Source: Candidatus Dadabacteria bacterium (GTDB lineage: Bacteria > Desulfobacterota_D > UBA1144 > Nemesobacterales > UBA2774). Taken from it: a stretch of DNA of 29,544 nucleotides. Positions 15,533 to 23,781 of the stretch are shown piece after piece. The stretch is taken from positions 1 through 29,544 of the forward strand of contig SMWY01000039.1 in assembly GCA_004356555.1 (NCBI GenBank), written 5' to 3'. The notes beneath the pieces were generated by a model. That model saw nothing but the letters and a program-made list of their open reading frames with translations, was not told the DNA's origin and ran no database searches. The first letter of the stretch is position 1. Each line of letters starts with the position of its first letter. The translations under genes were made by a program, and so were the position numbers.

Positions 15533-17131
15533 TTAGCTGGTCGTGCTTGCCCCAAGCGTGCCGATGTTATCGTAATTTAGTCCTTTATAAGCAGGTATCG
15601 TCCTGGCTATATCCAGCATGATCTGTGAGGGGTTGTCATAGAGGAAGCTTTGTTCCTGAAAGCTTTTTCCCAAAAGAGTCAATATCTCCCAATCAGGCTT
15701 TGCCGTTCCCGGTGGTTCAATGGCTTTTCTCACCCTTTGAAGCCTTCCACGGTCATTTGTAAAGGTGCCTTCTTTTTCATATGCACTCGCGCCCGGGAGT
15801 ATTGCATGAGCTAATCTTACAGTCTCGGTGAGTTTATAGTCCTGTACAACTAGGAGTGAAAGTACCGATAAAGCTTCTTTAAGCCTTTCCCTGTCCTGTT
15901 CTAGTACATGCTTAAATAGATCAAGTCCCGCAACGTAAAGAACCTTAACTTTACCTTCAAGAATAGAATCTATTATTCCTAAAACATGGTTTGATCCAGA
16001 TGGGAAGCCCAGGTCCTTTACACCGGAACTATTTGGGAAAGGGTCTGTGCTTAATAGGCCGTAGAGTTTTGGTTCGTTAATCAGTCCAATAATACCGGCG
16101 ATCTTAGTTGTATTCACTATCTCTCCTATTTTTTTAAGAAGATATAGTTCTTCGTTGGTAAGTATTGCAGATCCTAAGAACGCTATTGATTCAGGGGATT
16201 CGTTAGCTGCTTTAGTAATCTCAGAACTTACGAAATCTATCGCCTGATCCCACAGAGAAAGCTTAAAACCCTCGCCGTTTCTTAGTATTGGATCCTTGAG
16301 GCGCGTATTTCCCTCCTGGATTTCCTTAAAGTTGTAGCGTCCCCTGTCGCATATCCAATGCTCGTTTACATCCATATTCACCCTCGGTCTCACTCTTGTG
16401 ACCCTGCCTATTCTGGGGTCAACACCCACAGTTATATTACAGCCGTTACTGCAGAGAGAACATACGGTATCGGTAAACTTCCAGTACCAGACCCTTTCTT
16501 CATGAAGCGTGTCTTTATTAAGTAAAGCTCCTACAGGGCATAGATCAGTAACATTCCCTGCAAGCTCGTTGTCCAGATTTTTGCCTGGGAATACTACAAT
16601 TTTTTTCCTAAAGCCACGCCCGCTATACCCGAGTTCCCCGGTTTTGGTAACTTCATCTGTGAATCTGACGCACCTGGTGCACATTATGCAGCGGTTGGGA
16701 TCATAAAGTATTTTATCGCTGAGATAGTATTTCTTTCTGACTTTTTTTTGTTCCGGTCCCTCAAACCTGCTATACCCCGGTCCGTGTTGCATCGTTGTAA
16801 GCTGAAGCGGGCATTCTCCACCCTTGTCGCATATCGGGCAGTCCAGAGGGTGATTTATTAAAGTGAATTCGAGAGTAGCTTTTCTAGCTTTTACCGCTCT
16901 ATCAGAGTCTGTTTTAACTATAAGTCCTTCCCTAACATAGGTGTTACAAGCGGGCATGACCTTGGGAAACCCCTCTAATTCGACCAGGCATTGCCTACAC
17001 TGGGCGACCACGCTAAGGGCGGGATGGTAGCAAAAATGGGGGATATCTATATCAAGTCGAGACGCTGCCTGAATGAGATTCAGACCGTCTTCAACTTCTA
17101 GCTCTTTTCCATCTATTGTGAGTTTTGGCAT
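15533..17131 (-). CDS. nuoG: NADH-quinone oxidoreductase subunit G (compact form)
   Basis: Complex I subunit that carries iron-sulfur clusters in the cytoplasmic arm. The N-terminal third is intact: [2Fe-2S] ligands C34, C45, C48, C62; the His-ligated [4Fe-4S] site H94, C98, C101, C107; and a second [4Fe-4S] site C148, C151, C154, C198. A further set, C224, C227, C231 and C261, matches cluster N7, which many bacteria lack. The molybdopterin-like C-terminal domain is much shortened: 532 residues in total against roughly 780-910 in Thermus and E. coli. It still ends in recognisable A-H-A-I-L-P-G-A-S-A-Y-E-K-E-G-T-F and G-R-L-Q-R-V. No Shine-Dalgarno sequence is evident. A promoter sits 34-62 bases upstream of the start. 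Confidence 0.94.
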   Translation of the reverse strand: MPKLTIDGKELEVEDGLNLIQAASRLDIDIPHFCYHPALSVVAQCRQCLVELEGFPKVMPACNTYVREGLIVKTDSDRAVKARKATLEFTLINHPLDCPICDKGGECPLQLTTMQHGPGYSRFEGPEQKKVRKKYYLSDKILYDPNRCIMCTRCVRFTDEVTKTGELGYSGRGFRKKIVVFPGKNLDNELAGNVTDLCPVGALLNKDTLHEERVWYWKFTDTVCSLCSNGCNITVGVDPRIGRVTRVRPRVNMDVNEHWICDRGRYNFKEIQEGNTRLKDPILRNGEGFKLSLWDQAIDFVSSEITKAANESPESIAFLGSAILTNEELYLLKKIGEIVNTTKIAGIIGLINEPKLYGLLSTDPFPNSSGVKDLGFPSGSNHVLGIIDSILEGKVKVLYVAGLDLFKHVLEQDRERLKEALSVLSLLVVQDYKLTETVRLAHAILPGASAYEKEGTFTNDRGRLQRVRKAIEPPGTAKPDWEILTLLGKSFQEQSFLYDNPSQIMLDIARTIPAYKGLNYDNIGTLGASTTS

Positions 17132-17164
17132 AGAGAATATCTACAAAAAATGAAGGTGCCAAAA

Positions 17165-17193
17165 ATAGTATCTGACCATTATTGCATTAGCAA
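17165..17193 (-). promoter_or_regulatory. Promoter of nuoG-nuoH
   Basis: On the minus strand, TTGCTA (17188-17193) and TACTAT (17165-17170) are separated by exactly 17 bases. The element lies in the 231-base (17132-17362) divergent gap toward tamB, where I see no additional gene. It supports nuoGH being a separate two-gene transcription unit. Confidence 0.45.
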
Positions 17194-17386
17194 GTTATAG
17201 TGATTGCGTGTTGGAATTTGAGATTTAGAACTAGTCTATGAAGACAATATTACGTTTTGCATAGTAAATAATTTTTGATAAAAAACAGTGATTTCCAGGA
17301 TACTTACGCTAGAAGTAGATTAAGCAAAGCATTTCTCTCCAAGATGTTGTTTATATAGTGTTGTGTTATACTTGAACAATAAGGAT

Positions 17387-20300
17387 ATGCGCTCAAAAGT
17401 ACTTAAACCTATAGGAATATTTCTTTTTATTTTAGCCCTTTTAGTTGCGCTTGCTTTTTTCGTAGTCCAATCAAGCTTTTTTAAGCAATTTCTGAGGGTT
17501 ACGACAAATGCAATTGTAAGTTCTCTTACCAACCAAGGCTTTACAATCGGCAGCATCGAGGGGGACATTCTAAGAGGGATTATACTCCGCGATGTTTCCT
17601 TTGAGATTGAGGGCCAGCCATTCATCGAAACGGATGAAATATTTATCGATTATTCCTTACCGCTTCTCCTGGACAGCTCTATGTTATTTAGCAAAGTTAT
17701 TCCGCTTGATGAAGTCTCTATAACAGGGCTTCAGATTTACCTTGTGCATAATGAGGACCGTACCTGGAATTTTGAAAAGCTTGGCGCCTGGGAGGAAGAG
17801 AAAGATAGGAAAGAATCACCACAGTGGAATGTCTTTATTCAGAATGCAATTTTGACTCAAGCCAAAATCAGGATTGACGACCGTGTCAAAAAAGAAGTAA
17901 CGGACCTCAAATCAGACAAGATAGACCTCACTATTAAGATGTTCAAGATAGATGAGAGGATCGAAATTGAATTACGGAAGAGCAATCTGGGAATTTTATT
18001 TCAAGATACTGATAGCGATATTTTGTACTTGGACGATATATCTGGCAAGGCGACTTATACTAAGGGAAAAGGGGTGGACAAATTTGATCTAAAAAGTTTG
18101 AATTTTAATTTAGGCAAGGCTGAGATCGTGGTAAAAGGGTTTGCAACCAATCTGAAACATCCCGAATTTACTCTTAAAGCTACTGCTAAGAACTTTGGTT
18201 TGGATGAGAGTATCGGCAATATCAATATGGAATTAGTTGCCAATGGCGACTATGAGAACTATAGGTATTTAAAAGCAAACGGAAAACTTAAACTCGTGGA
18301 TTCGACTCTACGAGGAGAAAGTTTGCAGGGCGCTATTGACGTTATAAATGTAGATGGTTCAAAGATTGTGCTCAAAGGGGGAAGAATTAATACCGATTTC
18401 GGGAGAGCATCATTTGCGGGCAATCTCGATTTAGAAGAGATACTGGCTGAGGGTACAAATAACAAACTTGATATTAATTTCACAATTGATTCTTTGCAGG
18501 TTTCACGAGTCCTAGAGATGATAGAAAAAAGTGAAGCGCTCGAAGAAAACGTGGTTTTAGAAGAACGAGTAAATTCAATTCTCGACGCAAATTTAAACGC
18601 CTCATTTAATATAAGGGGTGATTGGAATAAGCGCCGTGATCTGCAAGCTCAGATTGATTTGGCCAGTCTAAGCCTTACGGGAAGTGATGTTGGGGAACTA
18701 AGAGTAAACGGCCCGATACAGATTACAGGCTCTAGTCTGGATTATGATTTAAATACAAGTTTTGTGAAGACGGACTTGGCTTTTTTACTAAAGGATGAAC
18801 ATTATAAGAGCAGCATTAATTCTAATCTTAAATTAAAAGGCTCTGTTCCGTTTGAGGGGGATTTCCTAAGTGGTTTTCAAGGTTCCATAAGGGGTGAGAT
18901 CCTGCCCTCCACCCTATCCGGGCTCAACATAAAAGAGGGGAAAGTTCAGGCTTCCTACAAAAAGGGAGTACTCCAAATAAAAACTCTTTCTGTCGACTCA
19001 GATTTATTAACTCTTAAAGCATCCGGAAGTTTTAGCAATGAGGGGTCTAAAGGGATTAAGTATGATGTTGATATTAAAGACCTCAGCGCATTGTCTGGTT
19101 TTATAGATGATTTTGATGTTAAAGGGTTTCTTAAATTAAGTGGTAGTTTAAAAGGTGATTTCGCCAGGCCCAGAATAATTCTCAGTGCCAGAGGATCTGA
19201 GTTTAGGGATGATAAAGAAAGTTTTATAATTAAAGAGGTATATCTTTCTGGAGACAGCTTCTTAAGTTTTAAGGACCCGAGGCTCCATGTTAAAGTGAAT
19301 ATAAGGGGTGCGGTACTTAATGGAAAGAGGATTAAATCTGCAACTTTCCAAGCTGACAGCAGAGGTGAATTAATAGATGGCAGCCTTAATATATTGGGGG
19401 CGTTTGATACTAGGTATAAAATAGATTTCAGGCTCACCGAGCTAAATAAAGATGAGACGAAGTTAGAAATAAGTAAAATCAACCTGAATTTTCAAAAAGA
19501 AGTCCTCAAAAATAAGACCCCGATTCACCTCTCAGTTTTCAAAGACAAAGTAAGCATAAGTTCTTTTAATCTCTACCATAAAGATAACTATGTCATTGGA
19601 GCAGTAGATGTAGACTTTGATGGCGGTCTTGATGGAACTTTGGAACTGAAAAAGTTAAATTTGAACGATGTATCACAGTTATTAAACCTCTTTTTCCCCT
19701 TAAAGGGGGAGCTTACAGGTAAAATAGATTTGGATACCTCTCTTAAATACCCGGATATAAAAACAGATATTATTGTAACGAACCTGGAGTTTATGAATTT
19801 TAAAAGTGATGAACTTATATTAAGTCTTCTGGTTTCCAAAAGCGGAATAGATTTTAACCTCGATATAACCGATAAGTCTCAAAAGATTCTTACGGTATCT
19901 GGAAGATCAAATATAGATCTTAGTTCTGCCAACCTTAAGGATAGTTATAAACAGGCAACTATTGATGTGAGCGTTCTATCCGACGGTATTGATATCAGTC
20001 CCCTTGCCGCATTTAATCCCGAGCTTCAGAAAATAGACGGGAAATTAAAAATTGATGTAAGTGCTTTCGGCATTGGAGAGAGTCCTAATGTGTCAGGCAA
20101 AGTTGAGCTCGAAGACGTTAAATTGAAAGTATTTTCTCTTCGTAATGAAATAGAGATACCGCATGCCGTTATGGATCTGGGGGGAGATTACGGGATATTG
20201 CAACCGGCAATTATAAATACCGGTGAGGGAGAGGGTGTTTTTGAAGGCAGGGTTGACCTGCGCGATCTGTCTTATACGGGCAAGGGCACAATGAAAGGGC

Positions 20301-21301
20301 TTTTAGTGAAATCAAATCCCGATGATGTTACGGCAAACTTGGACGGTAAGATAGATATTAAAGGGCAGGGCTTTAAGGCTTTTATAGATGGAAATATTAC
20401 GGCAAGAAATGTAAAAGCTATAGTTCCTGAGAAGCCGGTAAAATACATTGAAAATATACAATTTGTTGATGATAGAAACATTCAGGCAGAAGAATTTATC
20501 TTCACGGGTAAGGGCCCGGTGGACTATTTTATAGAATACATTGCTATGGATATTGATGTAGATATACCTACTAATTCCTGGATTAAGGGAAGCGGAGCTA
20601 ATATTGAAGTGGAGGGGAAGCTTAACGTTAAGAAAAATTATGGTGAACTTTATGTTGTAAGTGGAAATATTGATGTAGTCAGGGGTGAATATCACTTTAT
20701 GGGAAAACTCTTCAATATTGAGAGCGGTACAGTGAGTTTTCGAGGTAAGGAGATAGTAAATCCATTTTTAGATGTCAGGGCTTTGTACGAAGTATCCAGT
20801 GTTCGGGTGTTTATTAATGTTACAGGTACAACCGAGAAGCCCAAAATACAGCTTACAAGTGACCCGCCGCTAGATGAGAATGAGATTGTTTCTTATTTGG
20901 TTTTTGGCACCTCATCGGAGAATCTTTCAACGGATGATAGGATATCCTTTCAAGAAAAGGCTGGCGAAGTATTAGGCACAATGGCAGTGGGAGAGATAAG
21001 GGAAATGTTCGGAGAAGAGTTTGCTCTGGACGTTATAACTATAAAAGGCGGTCAGACTGGATTTAGGGATACGCACGTGGAAGTAGGTAAGTATCTTACT
21101 AAAGACTTATATGTCGGTTATGAGCGTTTTTCCTATGAGCGCTTTTATTATGAACGCTATTTCTTTAGTCCGGGGATTCCTTCTTCCACTGTAACGGCTA
21201 ATAGGGCTGTTATAGAATACAGGCTCTTTGATTTCTTAACCCTGGAAAGTGATATTGGGGAAGAGTCCGGGGCTGACATATTCTTTAACTTTGATTACTA
21301 G
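17387..21301 (+). CDS. tamB: Translocation/assembly module protein TamB family (DUF490)
   Basis: A 1304-residue AsmA/TamB-like protein (from the ATG at 17387; in-frame GTG 17363 and TTG 17372 are alternatives). It is anchored in the inner membrane by one N-terminal helix (about residues 8-27) and spans the periplasm as a long beta structure. Such proteins act in outer-membrane protein insertion or lipid transport. Seen: low-complexity beta-strand repeats rich in Asp/Lys/Leu through the middle, and a typical DUF490 C-terminal domain with G-N-I-D-V-V-R-G-E-Y, D-P-P-L-D-E-N-E-I-V-S-Y-L-V-F-G and a terminal E-E-S-G-A-D-I-F-F-N-F-D-Y. tamA is not adjacent. An extended -10-like TGTTATACT at 17364-17372 lies 14 bases before the ATG. 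Three YERF-type repeats occur near the C terminus. Confidence 0.9.
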   Translation: MRSKVLKPIGIFLFILALLVALAFFVVQSSFFKQFLRVTTNAIVSSLTNQGFTIGSIEGDILRGIILRDVSFEIEGQPFIETDEIFIDYSLPLLLDSSMLFSKVIPLDEVSITGLQIYLVHNEDRTWNFEKLGAWEEEKDRKESPQWNVFIQNAILTQAKIRIDDRVKKEVTDLKSDKIDLTIKMFKIDERIEIELRKSNLGILFQDTDSDILYLDDISGKATYTKGKGVDKFDLKSLNFNLGKAEIVVKGFATNLKHPEFTLKATAKNFGLDESIGNINMELVANGDYENYRYLKANGKLKLVDSTLRGESLQGAIDVINVDGSKIVLKGGRINTDFGRASFAGNLDLEEILAEGTNNKLDINFTIDSLQVSRVLEMIEKSEALEENVVLEERVNSILDANLNASFNIRGDWNKRRDLQAQIDLASLSLTGSDVGELRVNGPIQITGSSLDYDLNTSFVKTDLAFLLKDEHYKSSINSNLKLKGSVPFEGDFLSGFQGSIRGEILPSTLSGLNIKEGKVQASYKKGVLQIKTLSVDSDLLTLKASGSFSNEGSKGIKYDVDIKDLSALSGFIDDFDVKGFLKLSGSLKGDFARPRIILSARGSEFRDDKESFIIKEVYLSGDSFLSFKDPRLHVKVNIRGAVLNGKRIKSATFQADSRGELIDGSLNILGAFDTRYKIDFRLTELNKDETKLEISKINLNFQKEVLKNKTPIHLSVFKDKVSISSFNLYHKDNYVIGAVDVDFDGGLDGTLELKKLNLNDVSQLLNLFFPLKGELTGKIDLDTSLKYPDIKTDIIVTNLEFMNFKSDELILSLLVSKSGIDFNLDITDKSQKILTVSGRSNIDLSSANLKDSYKQATIDVSVLSDGIDISPLAAFNPELQKIDGKLKIDVSAFGIGESPNVSGKVELEDVKLKVFSLRNEIEIPHAVMDLGGDYGILQPAIINTGEGEGVFEGRVDLRDLSYTGKGTMKGLLVKSNPDDVTANLDGKIDIKGQGFKAFIDGNITARNVKAIVPEKPVKYIENIQFVDDRNIQAEEFIFTGKGPVDYFIEYIAMDIDVDIPTNSWIKGSGANIEVEGKLNVKKNYGELYVVSGNIDVVRGEYHFMGKLFNIESGTVSFRGKEIVNPFLDVRALYEVSSVRVFINVTGTTEKPKIQLTSDPPLDENEIVSYLVFGTSSENLSTDDRISFQEKAGEVLGTMAVGEIREMFGEEFALDVITIKGGQTGFRDTHVEVGKYLTKDLYVGYERFSYERFYYERYFFSPGIPSSTVTANRAVIEYRLFDFLTLESDIGEESGADIFFNFDY
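21119..21160 (+). repeat. Triplicated Tyr-Glu-Arg-Phe/Tyr motif in tamB
   Basis: Three copies of TAT-GAG/GAA-CGY-TTY-type codons spaced 15 bases apart encode Y-E-R-F, Y-E-R-F and Y-E-R-Y at about residues 1245-1258 of TamB. Each copy is separated by one residue (S, Y). The stretch lies in the last beta region before the E-S-G-A-D end motif. Confidence 0.6.
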
Positions 21302-21348
21302 TACCTGCTATATATTGCATATCTTGCAACTATAAAAAATAAAGACCG

Positions 21349-22533
21349 CTATTTATTAATAAATCTTCTTATACCGCGCACAGCCTGCATAATCCTTTTT
21401 TCATTTTCTACCAACGCGAATCTCAGGAATCCCTCACCGTAATTCCCAAACCCTACTCCAGGGGAGACGGCAACTTTTGCTTCTTCTATTAAGAGCTTTG
21501 AGAACTCGAGTGAGCCCATACTCTTAAATTCCTCGGGTATTTCCCCCCACACAAACATAGTGCCTTTGGGTTTGGGGATATGCCATCCAGCCCTGTTAAG
21601 CCCTTCAACTAATCTGTCCCTTCTTAACTTGTAAAGGCCTCTAATCTCGTCCACGCACTCCTGAGGGCCGTTTAGTGCTGATATGGCAGCTACTTGAACG
21701 GGTGTGAATATTCCGTAGTCCATGTAACTTTTAATTCGTTTTAGCGCTGATACAATCTTTTTATTTCCTACCATAAATCCCACGCGCCACCCGGGCATAT
21801 TGTAGCTTTTAGATAGCGAGTAAAATTCGACCCCCACCTCTTTAGCCCCCGGGACCTGAAGAAAACTTGGGGCCTCATATCCGTCATAGCATAGCTCCGC
21901 ATAAGCTAGGTCATGAACCACAATAAGCCCTGATTCTTTGGCAAGCTCATAAATGCTTTTAAAGAAATCAATATCAACTACCTCAGTTGTAGGGTTGTTA
22001 GGGAAAGAAATCATGAGGACCTTTGGTCTCGGCCATATCTCCTTAACCACTTTCTCAATCGATTCTATCAACTCTGAGCTGCTCGAAAGCGGAACACTCT
22101 GAACATCACCCCTTGAAATGATCACAGAATATATATGAACTGGGTAGGCAGGATTGGGCACTATCACCGTATCTCCCGGTGAGAGTATTGATAACATCAG
22201 GTGAGAGATACCCTCTTTTGATCCTATAGTAACTACAGCTTCAGTTTCGGGGTCAAGCTCTACATCATATTTTCTTTTATACCAGTCGCACACCGCCGCT
22301 CTTAATTTTGGTATCCCGGCAGAGGCTGAATATCTGTGTGCTCTTGGGTCACTAGAAGCTTCAATCAGCTTCTTAACTATATGCTCCGGGGTTGGCTGAT
22401 CCGGATTGCCCATACCTAGATCGATAATATCTTCCCCCTTTGCTCTAGCCTTGCTTTTAAGCTCGTTTACTATATTGAAGACATAAGGAGGGAGCCGCCT
22501 TATGAGTGAGAATTCTTCTGGTGAATGTGGCAT
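21349..22533 (-). CDS. alaC: PLP-dependent aminotransferase, alanine transaminase AlaC type
   Basis: A 394-residue fold-type I aminotransferase closely resembling E. coli AlaC (glutamate-pyruvate transaminase). Seen: D-L-G-M-G-N-P-D at 38-45, N-P-A-Y-P at 127-131, S-F-P-N-N-P-T at 176-182, H-D-L-A-Y at 207-211, and the PLP lysine K242 in S-L-S-K-S-Y-N-M-P-G-W-R with R250. The I-K-S-Y-M-D-Y-G-I-F-T-P-V-Q segment and the S-P-G-V-G-F-G-N-Y-G-E-G end are AlaC hallmarks. It would interconvert pyruvate/alanine and 2-oxoglutarate/glutamate. The family is related to LL-diaminopimelate aminotransferases, which is worth noting beside dapB and dapF, but the motifs favour AlaC. AAGGAA about 10 bases upstream marks the start. 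It is divergent from the rlpA pair and convergent with tamB (47-base gap). Confidence 0.9.
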   Translation of the reverse strand: MPHSPEEFSLIRRLPPYVFNIVNELKSKARAKGEDIIDLGMGNPDQPTPEHIVKKLIEASSDPRAHRYSASAGIPKLRAAVCDWYKRKYDVELDPETEAVVTIGSKEGISHLMLSILSPGDTVIVPNPAYPVHIYSVIISRGDVQSVPLSSSSELIESIEKVVKEIWPRPKVLMISFPNNPTTEVVDIDFFKSIYELAKESGLIVVHDLAYAELCYDGYEAPSFLQVPGAKEVGVEFYSLSKSYNMPGWRVGFMVGNKKIVSALKRIKSYMDYGIFTPVQVAAISALNGPQECVDEIRGLYKLRRDRLVEGLNRAGWHIPKPKGTMFVWGEIPEEFKSMGSLEFSKLLIEEAKVAVSPGVGFGNYGEGFLRFALVENEKRIMQAVRGIRRFINK

Positions 22534-22573
22534 CGAAGTTCCTTTTTGTTTAGGGATAATATTATTCTAATCC

Positions 22574-22603
22574 TTGACAATCTCAAGAATTATAAGCCAA
22601 AAT
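22574..22603 (+). promoter_or_regulatory. Possible promoter of the rlpA pair
   Basis: A consensus -35, TTGACA at 22574-22579, is followed after 18 bases by a weaker CAAAAT at 22598-22603. The start codon is 30 bases further on, with AAGGGG just ahead of it as ribosome-binding site. Confidence 0.35.
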
Positions 22604-22608
22604 ATTTA

Positions 22609-22620
22609 TTTCTATAGAAA
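22609..22620 (+). promoter_or_regulatory. 12-base perfect palindrome upstream of the first rlpA
   Basis: TTTCTATAGAAA is a perfect inverted repeat located between the putative -10 and the ribosome-binding site of the first rlpA. This is a position where a repressor could act. Its A/T-rich nature means chance is possible. Confidence 0.25.
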
Positions 22621-22632
22621 ATAAGGGGTCCG

Positions 22633-23028
22633 ATGAATATCAAGTCAATTGTACTTGTCTTAATTTTAAGTTTTTTCTCCTCTTTATCAAGCTTTTCTGT
22701 TGAGAATTATCCCCAATATGGGAACGCCTCCTGGTACGGAGGCCCTTTACACGGGGAAAAGACAGCAGGCGGCGAGTGTTTTGATATGTATAGTTTTACT
22801 GGAGCAGATAGAGAACTTCCTTTCGGAACTATTATCAGGGTTACAAATCTAAGAAACGGTAAAGAAGTTTATATTAAAGTGAACGATCGCGGCCCATTCG
22901 TAAAAGGTCGCATAGTTGACCTTTCACATGCGGCAGCAAAGGCAATAGGTTTTAATAGAAGAGGAGTTATTAGAGTCAGGATTGAAGTTATCTCTTTGCC
23001 TAGTAGTTCAACTTCAAGCTCAATCTAA
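22633..23028 (+). CDS. RlpA-like double-psi beta-barrel protein, secreted (paralogue 1)
   Basis: A 131-residue protein with a Sec signal peptide (K4, hydrophobic core 6-20, cleavage near residue 22) and a single RlpA double-psi beta-barrel domain. Seen: G-N-A-S-W-Y-G-G at 30-37, L-P-F-G-T at 62-66, R-V-T-N-L-R-N-G at 69-76, and the core motif N-D-R-G-P-F at 84-89 with I-V-D-L-S-H. RlpA proteins act at septal peptidoglycan, and some are lytic transglycosylases for glycans lacking stem peptides. Here the first conserved acidic residue is present (D51), but the conserved His of the A-A-H-x-T-L-P motif is Asp (D59), so activity is doubtful. There is no SPOR domain or lipobox. It is followed 51 bases later by a second rlpA gene. 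AAGGGG supports the start. Confidence 0.88.
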   Translation: MNIKSIVLVLILSFFSSLSSFSVENYPQYGNASWYGGPLHGEKTAGGECFDMYSFTGADRELPFGTIIRVTNLRNGKEVYIKVNDRGPFVKGRIVDLSHAAAKAIGFNRRGVIRVRIEVISLPSSSTSSSI

Positions 23029-23079
23029 TATCTCCGTGTTCTTTGGAAGATAGTGACCGTGTGTTAAAATCCAAGAAAT

Positions 23080-23751
23080 ATGAATATTAGAACTCTTCTC
23101 TTATTATTTCTCTTACCTATTATTTTCTCCTGCGGGAAAAAAGGGGTCAATTCATATCCTACTTATGAAGAACCCCCCTCTTCAGGATATGCAACTGAAG
23201 GTTCCACACAAATAGGCCTCGCTTCCTGGTATGGTCTTGAAGAGCATAACAGATACGCCGCGAGCGGGGAGCGCTTCAGTAAGCATGCATACACCGCGGC
23301 CCATAAAACTCTACCAATGGGTACTGTGGTAAGGGTGACAAATTTTGAGAACGGAAGAGATGTCATAGTAACGATAAATGATAGAGGCCCTTTTGTAGGG
23401 GATCGTATAATAGATCTTTCTCATGCACCTGCCAAATCAATTGATATGATTCAAAGGGGAGTAGTTAAAGTAAAAGTCGAAGTGGTCTCAACCCCATCTA
23501 CAAGAAGCTCTAACTATTTTGACCCGGAATATACAGTTCAGGTAGCGGCATACCGTGACAAGGGTAATGCGAGTACTGTAAAAAGGAGACTCGCTATAGA
23601 ATATAGTGATGTCAGGATTGAATCAGTTAAGGTTAAGGGAGACACTTACTACAGGGTTAGGGTGGGGCGCTATTCCAGTAAACGAGACGCCCAAAAAGCA
23701 GCTTCTAAACTCAGAAAAAAGGGTTATACGACAAGAGTCATTCTTGAATAA
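23080..23751 (+). CDS. rlpA: RlpA family septal protein with SPOR domain, lipoprotein (paralogue 2)
   Basis: A 223-residue RlpA. It starts with a lipoprotein signal (hydrophobic 5-16, Cys18 preceded by I-F-S; Phe at -2 is tolerated but not ideal), then a Pro/Ser linker. The double-psi barrel covers about 45-136 with G-L-A-S-W-Y-G, A-A-H75-K-T-L-P, N-G, and N-D-R-G-P-F at 100-105. A linker leads to a C-terminal SPOR domain (150-222: Y-T-V-Q-V-A-A-Y through Y-Y-R-V-R-V-G-R-Y), which targets denuded septal peptidoglycan. The conserved His is present, but the Asp eight residues before it is Ser (S67). No Shine-Dalgarno sequence is seen; an extended -10-like TGTTAAAAT (23062-23070) ends nine bases before the ATG. 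Confidence 0.92.
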   Translation: MNIRTLLLLFLLPIIFSCGKKGVNSYPTYEEPPSSGYATEGSTQIGLASWYGLEEHNRYAASGERFSKHAYTAAHKTLPMGTVVRVTNFENGRDVIVTINDRGPFVGDRIIDLSHAPAKSIDMIQRGVVKVKVEVVSTPSTRSSNYFDPEYTVQVAAYRDKGNASTVKRRLAIEYSDVRIESVKVKGDTYYRVRVGRYSSKRDAQKAASKLRKKGYTTRVILE

Positions 23752-23781
23752 CTGAAATCATACTCTAAGAGGACACATGTT

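Noticed and set aside
18955..19482. A 175-codon antisense open frame within tamB
   Set aside because: Its Leu/Ser-rich composition mirrors the Lys/Asp-rich TamB repeats. It has no start context and no recognisable family.
21312..21330. A short inverted repeat TTGCA/TGCAA between tamB and alaC
   Set aside because: The stem is only five base pairs and not followed by a T-run on either strand, so it is not a supported terminator.
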